Assembly: GCF_001612825.1 (NCBI RefSeq) | Contig: NZ_BDBE01000023.1 | Coordinates: 50,785-114,784, forward strand | Source: Nocardia caishijiensis NBRC 108228 | Lineage (GTDB): Bacteria > Actinomycetota > Actinomycetes > Mycobacteriales > Mycobacteriaceae | Length of the DNA: 64,000 bases | Direction: 5' to 3' | Shown here: in pieces, positions 27,597 to 37,266 of the stretch | How positions within the stretch are numbered: the first letter of the stretch is position 1 | Layout: each line of letters opens with the position of its first letter | The notes under the pieces: generated by a model | What the model saw: only the letters and a program-made list of their open reading frames with translations | Told to the model about the DNA's origin: nothing | Databases searched by the model: none | Translations under genes and position numbers: made by a program

Positions 27597-27784
27597 CGGG
27601 CCAGATCGGCCACCAGTTCACCGATCAGATCGCGAGCGGCCTCGGCATGTTCGGCGACCTGCCGGGGCGCACCGCTCGCACTGAGTTCGATGGTCTTGTT
27701 GATCAACCCGAACGCGATGATCAGCTGCCGCAGAGCAGCCCGTCGCTCGGACGGTGTCATGTCGGAGGTCGTCGGCTGGGTCAT
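27593..27784 (-). CDS. Small helical protein, 63 aa
   Basis: A 63-residue protein beginning MTQPTTSD, with two amphipathic helices (SERRAALRQLIIAFGLINKTIEL and [20 protein letters not shown]). It overlaps the end of the convergent upstream gene by 4 bases. Its composition is protein-like rather than antisense noise, but I do not recognise a family, and the start could be an in-frame ATG 54 bases upstream. Confidence 0.5.
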   Translation of the reverse strand: MTQPTTSDMTPSERRAALRQLIIAFGLINKTIELSASGAPRQVAEHAEAARDLIGELVADLAR

Positions 27785-27854
27785 CGTCACAGCTAAGGCA
27801 TCGCCGCAGGTGGTGGGTTCGTTTCGCCCGAGACGCAATCGTTGCCGACGCGAA

Positions 27855-28253
27855 TCACCAGTCGATGAGATCGAGTTCGTGCAGGCGGCGGAAGACCATC
27901 ATCGACCCGGGGGCCACCTGCGTCATGGCGGCGTACTCGCTGACGGTGAAGTACCGGAATTCGGCGATTTCGCCGGTGGCGCGGGGTTCGCCGGTGAGGT
28001 CGGCCAGGAAACAGGTCATGTGCAGGGGTGTGTCGCGACCGTGGCCGAAGGCCTCGGCCTCGAAGATGCCGAGTTCGGACACGTCGTCGAGACCGACGCC
28101 GAGTTCCTCTTCGATCTCGCGATGTAGCGCCTGTAAAGGGGTCTCGCCGGGATCGATCTTGCCGCCCGCCATGTAGAAGACATCCTTGCCTTCCGGGCGC
28201 GTCTGGATCAGCCTGCGGTCGCGGACATGGGCGAGGGCGGCGGTGCGGATCAT
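27855..28253 (-). CDS. Nudix hydrolase
   Basis: A 132-residue protein with a complete Nudix box, GGKIDPGETPLQALHREIEEELGV, in the G-x5-E-x7-R-E-U-x-E-E-x-G-U pattern at residues 30-53. Such enzymes hydrolyse nucleoside diphosphates linked to other groups. The N-terminal strand MIRTAALAHVRDRRLIQTRPEGKDVFYMAGG fits the domain start, so the ATG at 28253 is used rather than one 36 bases upstream. The substrate is unknown. It is upstream of no obvious partner and may be the last gene before the ethanolamine cluster. Confidence 0.88.
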   Translation of the reverse strand: MIRTAALAHVRDRRLIQTRPEGKDVFYMAGGKIDPGETPLQALHREIEEELGVGLDDVSELGIFEAEAFGHGRDTPLHMTCFLADLTGEPRATGEIAEFRYFTVSEYAAMTQVAPGSMMVFRRLHELDLIDW

Positions 28254-28324
28254 GGGGATCACTCTATGGATCGAACGGCGCCGATTCACCCCGAACGTGA
28301 GCGGCGTCGCATGGTGTGTCTGGG

Positions 28325-29392
28325 TCAGCTGCTCCCTTCCTGCGCGATGACGAGGGTGTCGCCGCCGGTCACCGCGTCGGTGCGCGAGGTGTCCTTCAAC
28401 TCCACGCCGGAGCGACCGAGTTCGCGGGCACCGGCGACCAACCCGGCGACCACGCGGGCCGCTTCGGTGTAGGCGAGGCCATCGGGTGGGTGGATGTTGG
28501 AGACGCAGTTGCGTTCGGCGTCGCTGCGGCCGGGGCGCGGGGCGTGCGTGAGATAGATGCCGAGGCTGTCGGCGACCGTCAGGCCCGGTCGTTCGCCGAT
28601 GACGACGAGCAGGGTTCGCACACCCATGGCCTCGCCGATGTGGTCGCCGAGTGCCACCCGCGCCTGGGTGGCGATGACGGGTGGGGCGACGGTGTAGTCG
28701 CCGAGCTGGGTGGCGAGCGCGGCGAGCAGGCCCGCGCCGTGGTCGGTGAGGGCGCGCGGCGACAATCCGTCGGCGAGGACGATGCCGATGTCGAAGTCGC
28801 CGGGTGTGATCTGGGACAGGTCGGCGGGGAGCCTGCCGAGGTCGGGGCGGCGCAGGTACTCCGAGCGGTCGGCGGCCCTGCTGGTCACCGTCACCGGCGT
28901 GCCGAGGCCGAGACCCGCTATCCGGGCGGCGAATTCGTCGATCGGCAGGGGTTCGTGCACGGCGTCCCTTGCGGCGGCGTGGGCGGCGCGCAGGGCGAGT
29001 ACCTCGCTGCTCGGCAGTGCGTTGCCGGTGCGGCCGAGACCGATCCTGGCCTGGGTTGTGCTGCGCAGTTGCGCCCAGAAGGCCTGGGTGTCGGCCGATT
29101 CCGCCACGCCCGCGGATCCGTGGCCGGACTCTTGAACACCGACCCGGTCGACGCCGCGCACTGCCGCGTCGCGCACAGCTGTCGCGCCGGGTGCGGTACC
29201 TGTCTCGTGGACAGCCGCCGCGCTGGTTGTGGCCTGCGCTTCGGGCGCGGCCGCCCCGTCCCGCATCCAGCCGCTATCCGTTTCGTCCATGTCGACCTCC
29301 ATCTGGCCCGGAGCCTCGGTCTGGTCGAGGTCCTCACCGGCTGTGTCGGATGCCGGATACTGCTCGGTCACTGACTCGCGCGGCCCGTTCAT
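28325..29392 (-). CDS. eutC: Ethanolamine ammonia-lyase small subunit
   Basis: A 355-residue protein. Residues about 95-355 are EutC: LRSTTQARIGLGRTGNALPSSEVLALRAAHAAARDAV, then DIGIVLADGLSPRA, VVIGERPGL, YLTHAPRPGRSDAERNCVSNIHPPDGL. With EutB it forms the adenosylcobalamin-dependent enzyme that converts ethanolamine to acetaldehyde and ammonia. The N-terminal 90 residues are an unusual low-complexity, Asp/Glu/Ala/Thr-rich extension compared with about 295 residues in enterobacteria. The ATG overlaps the eutB stop (ATGA), fixing the start. Confidence 0.92.
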   Translation of the reverse strand: MNGPRESVTEQYPASDTAGEDLDQTEAPGQMEVDMDETDSGWMRDGAAAPEAQATTSAAAVHETGTAPGATAVRDAAVRGVDRVGVQESGHGSAGVAESADTQAFWAQLRSTTQARIGLGRTGNALPSSEVLALRAAHAAARDAVHEPLPIDEFAARIAGLGLGTPVTVTSRAADRSEYLRRPDLGRLPADLSQITPGDFDIGIVLADGLSPRALTDHGAGLLAALATQLGDYTVAPPVIATQARVALGDHIGEAMGVRTLLVVIGERPGLTVADSLGIYLTHAPRPGRSDAERNCVSNIHPPDGLAYTEAARVVAGLVAGARELGRSGVELKDTSRTDAVTGGDTLVIAQEGSS

Positions 29393-30801
29393 CGCGTACC
29401 TGCCAGGGCCCGCAGCGGCGACGACAGCGGTTCCACTTGTCGCACATGACCTTTCGCGTCCAGCAGGCCGAGCCCCGACAACCATGCCTCGAATTCCGGT
29501 GCGGGGCGCAGGTTCAGGACCTGGCGGGCGTAGAGGGCGTCGTGGAACGACAGGCTCTGGTAGCCCAGCATCACGTCGTCGGCGCCGGGTACGGCGATGA
29601 CGAACGCGCAGCCCGCCGCGCCGAGCAGCGTGAGCAGGGTGTCCATGTCGTCGGCGTCGGCTTCGGCGTGATTGGTGTAGCAGACGTCGACGCCCATCGG
29701 CAGGCCGAGGAGCTTGCCGCAGAAATGGTCCTCGAGCCCGGCGCGGATGATCTGCTTGCCGTCGTAGAGGTATTCGGGCCCGATGAAGCCGACGACCGTG
29801 TTCACCAGCAGCGGTTCGAGATCGCGGGCAACGGCGTAGGCGCGGGCTTCCAGCGTCTGCTGGTCGACGGGCCGATTCCCCACGCCCAGATGGGCATTCG
29901 CGCTCAGCGCCGAACCCTGCCCGGTCTCGAGGTACATCACATTGTCGCCCACGGTGCCGCGCCGCAGCGAACGGCCCGCCTCGTTGCCCTCGCGCAGCAC
30001 TGAGATGTCCACGCCGAAACCGGCGTTGGCGCCCTGGGTGCCCGCGATCGACTGGAAGACCAGGTCCACCGGCGCACCCGCTTCGACCAGGCCGATGGTC
30101 GTGGTCACGTGCGAGAGCACGCACGACTGGGTGGGGATGTCGAAGCGTTGGCGCACCTCGTCGAGCAGATGCAGCAGGTCGGCGGTGGCCTGCGGTGAGT
30201 CGGTGGCCGGGTTGATGCCGATCACCGCGTCACCGCAGCCGAGCAGCAGCCCGTCGAGGGTGGCCGCGGCGATCCCGCGCGGGTCGTCGGTCGGGTGATT
30301 GGGTTGCAGGCGAGTGCTCAACCGGCCGGGCAGCCCGATGGTCGTGCGGAAGGACGAGGTCACCGTTGCCGCCCTGGCCACCGCGATCAGGTCCTGGTTG
30401 CGCATGATCTTGCTGACCGAGGCAACCATTTCCGGGGTGAGTCCGGGCGAGACGGCGGCCAGGGTCGCCGCCGCGTCGTCGGTGGCGGCGACCGCGAGCA
30501 GCCAGTCGCGCAGCCCACCGACGGTGAGGTGCGCGATCGGCGCGAAGGCCGCGCGGTCGTGGCTGTCGATGATCAGCCGGGTGACCTCGTCGGATTCGTA
30601 GGGCACGACCACCTCGGTGAGGAAGGTCCGCAGCGGCACGTCCGCCAGCGCCCATTGCGCGGCCGCGCGCTCGGCGTCCGTGTCGGCCGCACACCCGGCG
30701 AGTTGGTCGCCGCTGCGCACCGGCGTGGCCTTGGCCAGCAGGTCGACCAGCCCGTCGAAGGTGTAGGTGGTGACGTCGATGGTGCTGCGGTACTTCGTCA
30801 T
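29389..30801 (-). CDS. eutB: Ethanolamine ammonia-lyase large subunit
   Basis: The 470-residue catalytic alpha subunit of the B12-dependent lyase. Recognisable segments are VSKIMRNQDLI, TIGLPGRLSTRLQPNHPTDD, GCGDAVIGINPATDS, LVFQSIAGTQGANAGFGVDIS and the C-terminal DVCYTNHAEADADDMD. It forms a TIM barrel holding the radical site; the active-site arginine and aspartate positions appear conserved. The length is normal. It precedes eutC with a 4-base overlap and follows the permease gene in the same direction. No carboxysome-like shell genes are nearby. Confidence 0.95.
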   Translation of the reverse strand: MTKYRSTIDVTTYTFDGLVDLLAKATPVRSGDQLAGCAADTDAERAAAQWALADVPLRTFLTEVVVPYESDEVTRLIIDSHDRAAFAPIAHLTVGGLRDWLLAVAATDDAAATLAAVSPGLTPEMVASVSKIMRNQDLIAVARAATVTSSFRTTIGLPGRLSTRLQPNHPTDDPRGIAAATLDGLLLGCGDAVIGINPATDSPQATADLLHLLDEVRQRFDIPTQSCVLSHVTTTIGLVEAGAPVDLVFQSIAGTQGANAGFGVDISVLREGNEAGRSLRRGTVGDNVMYLETGQGSALSANAHLGVGNRPVDQQTLEARAYAVARDLEPLLVNTVVGFIGPEYLYDGKQIIRAGLEDHFCGKLLGLPMGVDVCYTNHAEADADDMDTLLTLLGAAGCAFVIAVPGADDVMLGYQSLSFHDALYARQVLNLRPAPEFEAWLSGLGLLDAKGHVRQVEPLSSPLRALAGTR

Positions 30802-30878
30802 CGAAGCGCGGCGCCGGGGCGCCGTCCTCCTCTCGCGAATGCGTGGTAGGTGGCCGAGCGGGGACGATGGTCAGCGGA

Positions 30879-32318
30879 TCACTCGAGTTCCTCTTCGGCT
30901 CGGGCCAGCGCGGCGAATTCCTCGTCAGGGGACTTGGCGACCAGGTGGTGGCGACTGTAGAGGCCGAAATACGCCATGAAGGCGCAGAACACGCCGAGAG
31001 TGAACAGCGCGGCCTTCGGGTCGACCAGGAAGGTCGCCGCCACCGCCGCGGCGGCGATGACGAGTGCGAACGAGGTGGTCACGATGCCGCCCGGCGTGCG
31101 GTAGGGCCTGGGCATCTGCGGCTCACGGACGCGGAGCACGATGTGGCTCACCATCATCAGCACGTAGCTCACCGCCGCGCCGAACACCGCCATGTTGAGC
31201 AGCATCGCTCCCTCACCGGTGAGGGAGAGCGCGAAGCCGATGATGCCCGGCACGACGAGCGCGAGCACTGGCGCCTTGCGCGAGTTGGTCACCGACAGGC
31301 TGGTCGGCAGGTATCCGGCGCGGGAGAGCGCGAAGGTCTGGCGCGAGTAGGCGTAGACGATGGAGAAGAAGCTGGCGACCAGTCCGGCCAGGCCGATGTA
31401 GTTGACGACCTTGGCCGCCGGGCTGTCGCCGAGCGCCTCGACCAGCGGGTTGCCCGAGGCGGACGCGTCCTGGGCACCGAGCGCACCGGTCACCAGCAAC
31501 AGCACCACCGCGCCGGTGACCATCAGCATCAGCATCGCCACGATGATGCCCTTTGGCACGTTCTTCTCCGGTTCACGCGCCTCCTCCGCGGCCAGCGGCA
31601 CGCCTTCGACGGCGAGGAAGAACCAGATGGCGAAGGGAATCGCCGCCCAGATGCCCAGGTAGCCGAACGGGAGGAACGCCGAGGAGCCGGTCGCGGCCGC
31701 GTCGGGCGCGATGTTGGTCAGGTTGGCCGCATCGAACCGGCCGACCGCCGCGATCGCGAAGACGACCAGGCCGACCAGCGCGATCGCGGTGATCACGAAC
31801 ATCGCCTTGAGCGCTTCACCGGCGCCACCGAGATGGATGCCGATGAACAGCGCGTACACCGCCAGGTACACCCACCAGCCGTCGGTGATCCCGAACAGGT
31901 CGAGCGATTCCACATAGGCGCCGATGAAGGTGGCGATGGCGGCGGGTGCGATGGCGTATTCGATGAGAACCGCTGTACCGGTGGCGAATCCGCCCCAGGG
32001 GCCGAGGGCGCGGCGGGCGAAGGTGTAGCCACCGCCCGCGGCGGGCAGCGCCGAGGACAGTTCGGCCATGCCGAGGACCATGGCCAGATACATGCAGGCG
32101 ATGATCACCGTGGCGATCAGCAGGCCGCCGAATCCGCCCTCGCCCAGACCGAAGTTCCAGCCCGAATAGTCGCCCGAGATCACATAACTCACGCCGAGAC
32201 CGGCCAGCAGCACCCACCCCGCGGTGCCGGATCGGAGGGTGCGTTTGGCGAGATAGTCGTCGGCGGGTGGCGTCCGTTTGGCGAGATAGTCGGGGGTGGG
32301 AACGGCGTCGGTACTCAC
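30879..32318 (-). CDS. eat: Ethanolamine permease, APC superfamily
   Basis: A 479-residue amino acid/polyamine-type transporter with 12 hydrophobic segments. The first helix is GWVLLAGLGVSYVISGDYSGWNFGL, and the following ELSSALPAAGGGYTFARRALGPWGGFATG is characteristic of the family. Adjacent eutBC support ethanolamine as substrate. The N-terminus carries a tandem in-frame duplication of DYLAKRT. The gene starts the eutBC transcript and has a 22-bp upstream site shared with the aldehyde dehydrogenase gene. The name follows the family usage. Confidence 0.9.
   Translation of the reverse strand: MSTDAVPTPDYLAKRTPPADDYLAKRTLRSGTAGWVLLAGLGVSYVISGDYSGWNFGLGEGGFGGLLIATVIIACMYLAMVLGMAELSSALPAAGGGYTFARRALGPWGGFATGTAVLIEYAIAPAAIATFIGAYVESLDLFGITDGWWVYLAVYALFIGIHLGGAGEALKAMFVITAIALVGLVVFAIAAVGRFDAANLTNIAPDAAATGSSAFLPFGYLGIWAAIPFAIWFFLAVEGVPLAAEEAREPEKNVPKGIIVAMLMLMVTGAVVLLLVTGALGAQDASASGNPLVEALGDSPAAKVVNYIGLAGLVASFFSIVYAYSRQTFALSRAGYLPTSLSVTNSRKAPVLALVVPGIIGFALSLTGEGAMLLNMAVFGAAVSYVLMMVSHIVLRVREPQMPRPYRTPGGIVTTSFALVIAAAAVAATFLVDPKAALFTLGVFCAFMAYFGLYSRHHLVAKSPDEEFAALARAEEELE
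32242..32292. repeat. 18-bp in-frame direct repeat in the permease N-terminus
   Basis: CGTTTGGCGAGATAGTCG occurs at 32242-32259 and again at 32275-32292, with a 33-base period that duplicates DYLAKRT in the cytoplasmic N-terminus without breaking the frame. Confidence 0.8.
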
Positions 32319-32371
32319 AGGTAGAGCTCCTCATCAACAAACAAGCGCGTAGCGACGGCAACGGTGATCGT

Positions 32372-32393
32372 CGAGGGTTGAAGAATGGTTGAC
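32372..32393 (-). promoter_or_regulatory. Shared regulatory site before the ethanolamine permease
   Basis: Plus-strand CGAGGGTTGA, then a 6-base stretch beginning A-GAA, then GTTGAC. The same 22-base pattern, 18 of 22 identical, occurs before the aldehyde dehydrogenase gene. Here it lies 54-75 bases upstream of the permease start codon, nearly the same distance as at the other promoter. Confidence 0.6.
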
Positions 32394-32411
32394 GACTGTT
32401 ACGGACGTGGA

Positions 32412-32456
32412 TCCCACAGGTCAGCGGCGCGTATCGAACGCCGCCGACCTGCGGGA
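32412..32456 (-). terminator. Stem-loop terminator of the aldehyde dehydrogenase operon
   Basis: An 18-bp stem (TCCCACAGGTCAGCGGCG with its partner, two G-U wobbles on the transcript) with a 9-nt loop, 26 bases beyond the DUF779 stop codon on the minus strand. Confidence 0.8.
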
Positions 32457-32481
32457 ACAGTGTGATAGATGGTGTTTCACA

Positions 32482-32876
32482 TCACGGCGAAACGGTGTCG
32501 CCGGTCGGTGGTGGCGGCTCGGAGTCCAGCTGCGCCATCTCCTCGTCGGTGAGCAGGCGGGAACGGATCAGGAACCGCACGCCCTCGGGGGCTTCCAGCG
32601 AGAAGCCGCTGCCCCGGCCGGGCACCACGTCGACGGTGAGATGGGTGTGTTTCCAGTACTCGAACTGGTCGGCACTCATCCAGAACGGAATGTCGTCGGG
32701 CAGATGTCCCAGCAGCACGTCCGAGCGACCCACCCGGAATTCGCCGCGCGGGTAGCACATGGGGGAGCTGCCGTCACAGCAGCCGCCGGACTGGTGGAAC
32801 ATGACCGGGCCGTGTCGCCCGGTCAGGTCCCGCAGCAGCGTCGCCGCCTGGTCGGTGAGGTCGACGCGCCGCACCA

Positions 32877-32877
<1 letters not shown>
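32482..32877 (-). CDS. DUF779 protein
   Basis: A 131-residue protein with the conserved core HGPVMFHQSGGCCDGSSPMCYPRGEF (residues 22-48) holding a CC...C cluster, and FWMSADQFEYWKHTHLTVDVVPGRG. DUF779 proteins are regularly encoded beside alcohol/aldehyde dehydrogenases; the cysteines suggest a metal or redox role, not established. The ATG shares one base with the aldehyde dehydrogenase stop codon (TGATG), so it is translationally coupled to it. Confidence 0.9.
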
Positions 32878-34394
<1,517 letters not shown>

Positions 34395-34449
34395 GTGCGG
34401 AAACTCCTCGCTGGTTCCGGTGATGCGTGACGCCCATCACTATCCACCC

Positions 34450-34471
34450 CGAGGGTTGATGAAACGTTGAA
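34450..34471 (-). promoter_or_regulatory. Shared regulatory site before the aldehyde dehydrogenase
   Basis: Plus-strand CGAGGGTTGA, then T-GAA, then a two-base gap and GTTGAA. It matches the permease site at 18 of 22 positions and lies 56-77 bases upstream of the start codon. A common activator, perhaps the GAF-domain regulator 2.6 kb away, is the simplest explanation. Confidence 0.6.
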
Positions 34472-34508
34472 GGATTGCCGAAGACCTGTCGCGCGAGGGG
34501 AGCAACGG

Positions 34509-35828
34509 ATGGCGACTGGTGGTCTTGCTGCGGCGTGGGCTATCGGGCCCGACTTTCGCAGACTCTGGCTGGCACAGGCGTTCTCGTCGTTCGGCGAGTA
34601 CCTTTTCGCCGGCACGAGCACGGTGTGGGTGGCGACCCGCCTGTTCCCGGACAGTCCACGCCTGCCCGCTTTCGTCGGGGCGGTGATCCTGGCGGAGTCG
34701 GTTCCGCGCATCGTTGTCGGGCCGATCGCCGGGGTCTACGCGGATCGATGGCGTGCGCGCAAGACGATGATCGTCAACGACTGTCTGCGGGCCGGGCTGT
34801 TCGTGGCGCTGCTCCTGCTCGGGCTGTCCGGCACTGCTGCCAGCGCCGAGATGTTCGTGGTCCTGCTGATCTGCATCTGTCTGTCCGCGACGAGCGCACA
34901 GTTCTTCAACCCATCTCGAGCCGCGGTGATGCAACTCGTCGTCCCCGAGGACCGTCGCGTCGACGCGGCGAGTATGTCGATGCTGTCCCTCACCGGAGTC
35001 GCGGTGCTCGCTTCCGCCGCGGGGCCTGCCGTATTCGCATTGTTCGGTGCCGCGGTGGCAGTCTCGGTGTGTATCGCCACCTATGCGATCTCGGGCATCA
35101 TGACCGTTCTGGTGCGCGATCGGTATCACCCGCAGGGCCGGGCGGTCGGGCGCTTCCGGCACGATTTCTCCGATGGCCTGCGGGTAGCCTGGCGTGCGCC
35201 GATGTTGCGGGTGGTGCTCGTGGGGGCATGCTTCTACGGAGTATCCCTCGGTATCAACAATTCGGTTCTCGCGCTGTTCGGGCTGAAGTCGCTTGACTTG
35301 GCGCCGAGCCACTATGGAGTGCTGGCGATGATGTTCCCACTCGGGAACATGATCGGTGCGGCAGTCGGGGGAAGGTTCGTCAAGGGGCTCGGCATCGGTC
35401 GCGCCTATCTCCTTGCGTTGACTGCCCTCGGCGTCGGCTATGCCGGATACGCGTGCGCCGGGCGGCTGTCGACCGCCTGTGTGCTGATGCTGGTGTGCGG
35501 GGCCGTCTTCTCGATCTACATCATGTGCCAGGGCTCGCTTCTGCAATCGGCGGTCCCCGAGGGATACATGGGCAGAATCAGCGCGGTACTCGGGCCGTTG
35601 GTGTCGATGACCTCGGCGGTGTCGACGCTCTTCGCCTCGCAGGTGCTCGCCTTCGCGGGCACGCGCGGGATCGTCGCGGGCGACGGTGGGCGGCTCGACC
35701 CGTACCGTCTGCTCATCATGTTCGGCGCGGCATTTCTGCTGATCGGTGGGGGCGCAATGTACTTCGTGCGGCGCGGTGCACGGAAGGACGAGCTGTCCAG
35801 TCCGGTGAGCGTCGCGGACGCTCGATGA
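34509..35828 (+). CDS. MFS transporter (MFS_3 type)
   Basis: A 439-residue transporter with about 12 hydrophobic segments. It begins AIGPDFRRLWLAQAFSSFGEYLF and has an MFS loop VYADRWRARKTM after the second helix. The type is that of small-molecule exporters of the MefA/EntS group. The ATG is chosen because GGGAG precedes it by 7 bases and because it aligns with family starts. It lies inside the accessory block between the aldehyde dehydrogenase and the GAF regulator. Substrate unknown. Confidence 0.8.
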   Translation: MATGGLAAAWAIGPDFRRLWLAQAFSSFGEYLFAGTSTVWVATRLFPDSPRLPAFVGAVILAESVPRIVVGPIAGVYADRWRARKTMIVNDCLRAGLFVALLLLGLSGTAASAEMFVVLLICICLSATSAQFFNPSRAAVMQLVVPEDRRVDAASMSMLSLTGVAVLASAAGPAVFALFGAAVAVSVCIATYAISGIMTVLVRDRYHPQGRAVGRFRHDFSDGLRVAWRAPMLRVVLVGACFYGVSLGINNSVLALFGLKSLDLAPSHYGVLAMMFPLGNMIGAAVGGRFVKGLGIGRAYLLALTALGVGYAGYACAGRLSTACVLMLVCGAVFSIYIMCQGSLLQSAVPEGYMGRISAVLGPLVSMTSAVSTLFASQVLAFAGTRGIVAGDGGRLDPYRLLIMFGAAFLLIGGGAMYFVRRGARKDELSSPVSVADAR

Positions 35829-35852
35829 GCCACTTCCCTGTGCCGCCGCCGA

Positions 35853-37064
35853 TCAGGCGCGCAGGGCGCTGTGCAGGCGGGCGGTGGCCACGGCGCGGCG
35901 GGGGTCGCGCAGGGGTAGCAGGGTGAGGGCGTGTTCGTGGACGGCGATGTCGTCGGGGGTGGCTTCGCCGTAGGTGAGGGCGTGGTGCGGGTCGGGGCTG
36001 GCCAGGACCGCGTTGCGCATGGCGACGGCGAGGTAGTCACGCCATTCGCTGATGCCGGGTGTGTCCGAATCCGGAAGCAGCGGACCGTGATACAGGCGGA
36101 CGGCGGTGTCGAGGTCGCCGGATTCCAGGGCGCGCAGGACATCGAGCGCGTCGCAGGACAGGGGAGTGGTGAAGCGGTAGACGCGGCTGGTGATGTCGCC
36201 GCCGGTGGCGCGGCGCAGGTACGACATCTCCGATTTCAGGGTGCTCGCGCCGACCGCGCGGTCGCCGTAGACGGCGTAGTGCAGGCGTTCGTGGCTGTAG
36301 CCGTCGTCGCTGAGCGCGAGCAGGGTGAGGATCTCCAGCTGACGTGGGCGCAACCGGATCGAGGTGCCGTCGCGCATCAACCGGCCGGTGCCGAGACAGG
36401 TCAGCCGCATGCCCGCCGGTGCGGGTGCGGCCGCGTGCAGTTTCGCTTCGATGGCACTGGTCATGGTGCGCACCGTGGCCATGGCCAGCGGATGCGAGCG
36501 TTTCCAGGTGGTCGACAGGTCGAGCACACCGAGCAGGGTGCCGTCGGCGGCGCGGATCGGTGCGCAGTAGCAGACCCAGCCGTGCAGGGCCGCGACGAGG
36601 TGCTCGGCCGAGAAGACGGTGTGCGGTCGATCGGTGCGCAACGCCAGCGACAACGCGTTCGTCCCCATGTGCGCCTCGTCCCACCGCCCACCCGGCGCGA
36701 AGTTCACCTGCTCGGCGCGCCTGCGCATGACCGGCCCACCGTAGGTCCACAGGATCGTCCCCGACGCATCGGTCACCGCCGCCACATACCCCGCGTCGTC
36801 GGCCACGCTGTGCAACTGGTCCTTCAACTCGCTCACCGGCCCACGCAGCGGCGACTCGGCCCACTTCGGTCCGATATCGGTCTCGCTCTCGGGCGCGCAA
36901 TCGCGCCCCGGATCGACCGTCCGCAACGACCGCAACCACGACTGCGCCACCTCGGCCCGCACCCCGGAACTCCGCCCGAGCGCCGATTCCCCCGCAGGCA
37001 CCCACTGCGCCCACTCCCGCTCCAGCGCAGCCCGCTGCGCCGAGAGCGTCAGCTGCGATGCCAT
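35853..37064 (-). CDS. GAF-domain transcriptional regulator with winged helix
   Basis: A 403-residue regulator. The N-terminal half resembles the sensor of AcoR-type proteins, with a GAF domain around residues 90-235 (VTDASGTILWTYGG, WDEAHMGTNALSLAL, HGWVCYCAPIRAADGTLLGVLDLS). The C-terminal half has a winged helix (RLRPRQLEILTLLALSDDGYSHERLHYAVYGD, then TLKSEMSYLRRATG) and no AAA+ domain, so it should work with ordinary sigma factors. Similar proteins accompany aldehyde dehydrogenase genes. It is the best candidate regulator of the ethanolamine and aldehyde dehydrogenase operons here. Confidence 0.78.
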   Translation of the reverse strand: MASQLTLSAQRAALEREWAQWVPAGESALGRSSGVRAEVAQSWLRSLRTVDPGRDCAPESETDIGPKWAESPLRGPVSELKDQLHSVADDAGYVAAVTDASGTILWTYGGPVMRRRAEQVNFAPGGRWDEAHMGTNALSLALRTDRPHTVFSAEHLVAALHGWVCYCAPIRAADGTLLGVLDLSTTWKRSHPLAMATVRTMTSAIEAKLHAAAPAPAGMRLTCLGTGRLMRDGTSIRLRPRQLEILTLLALSDDGYSHERLHYAVYGDRAVGASTLKSEMSYLRRATGGDITSRVYRFTTPLSCDALDVLRALESGDLDTAVRLYHGPLLPDSDTPGISEWRDYLAVAMRNAVLASPDPHHALTYGEATPDDIAVHEHALTLLPLRDPRRAVATARLHSALRA

Positions 37065-37266
37065 GGGGGTTCCTGTCCGATCGCTATCAGGGCCTTCGCC
37101 CCCAATGATGCCCCACCGATGCGCGACCCAACAGCCGTTTCGGGGGTGGTGCCGGGATCGACGCGACCGCTGCTCCCAGGTTGCGACGGCGGCCGAGTAG
37201 GCAGCGCGACAGCACAACGGCCAGAATGATCGGGTCAGATTCACCGACCTGCCGGGGGGCATGCAC
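37065..37266. other. Divergent intergenic region between regulator and HSP90 gene
   Basis: It carries the promoters of the GAF regulator (minus) and the HSP90-like gene (plus). I see no copy of the 22-base ethanolamine site and no gene here. Confidence 0.4.

Noticed and set aside
29393..30124. N-terminal extension of the eutC reading frame
   Set aside because: It runs antiparallel in frame through eutB and is Arg-rich; the ATGA overlap with eutB gives a clear start for eutC.
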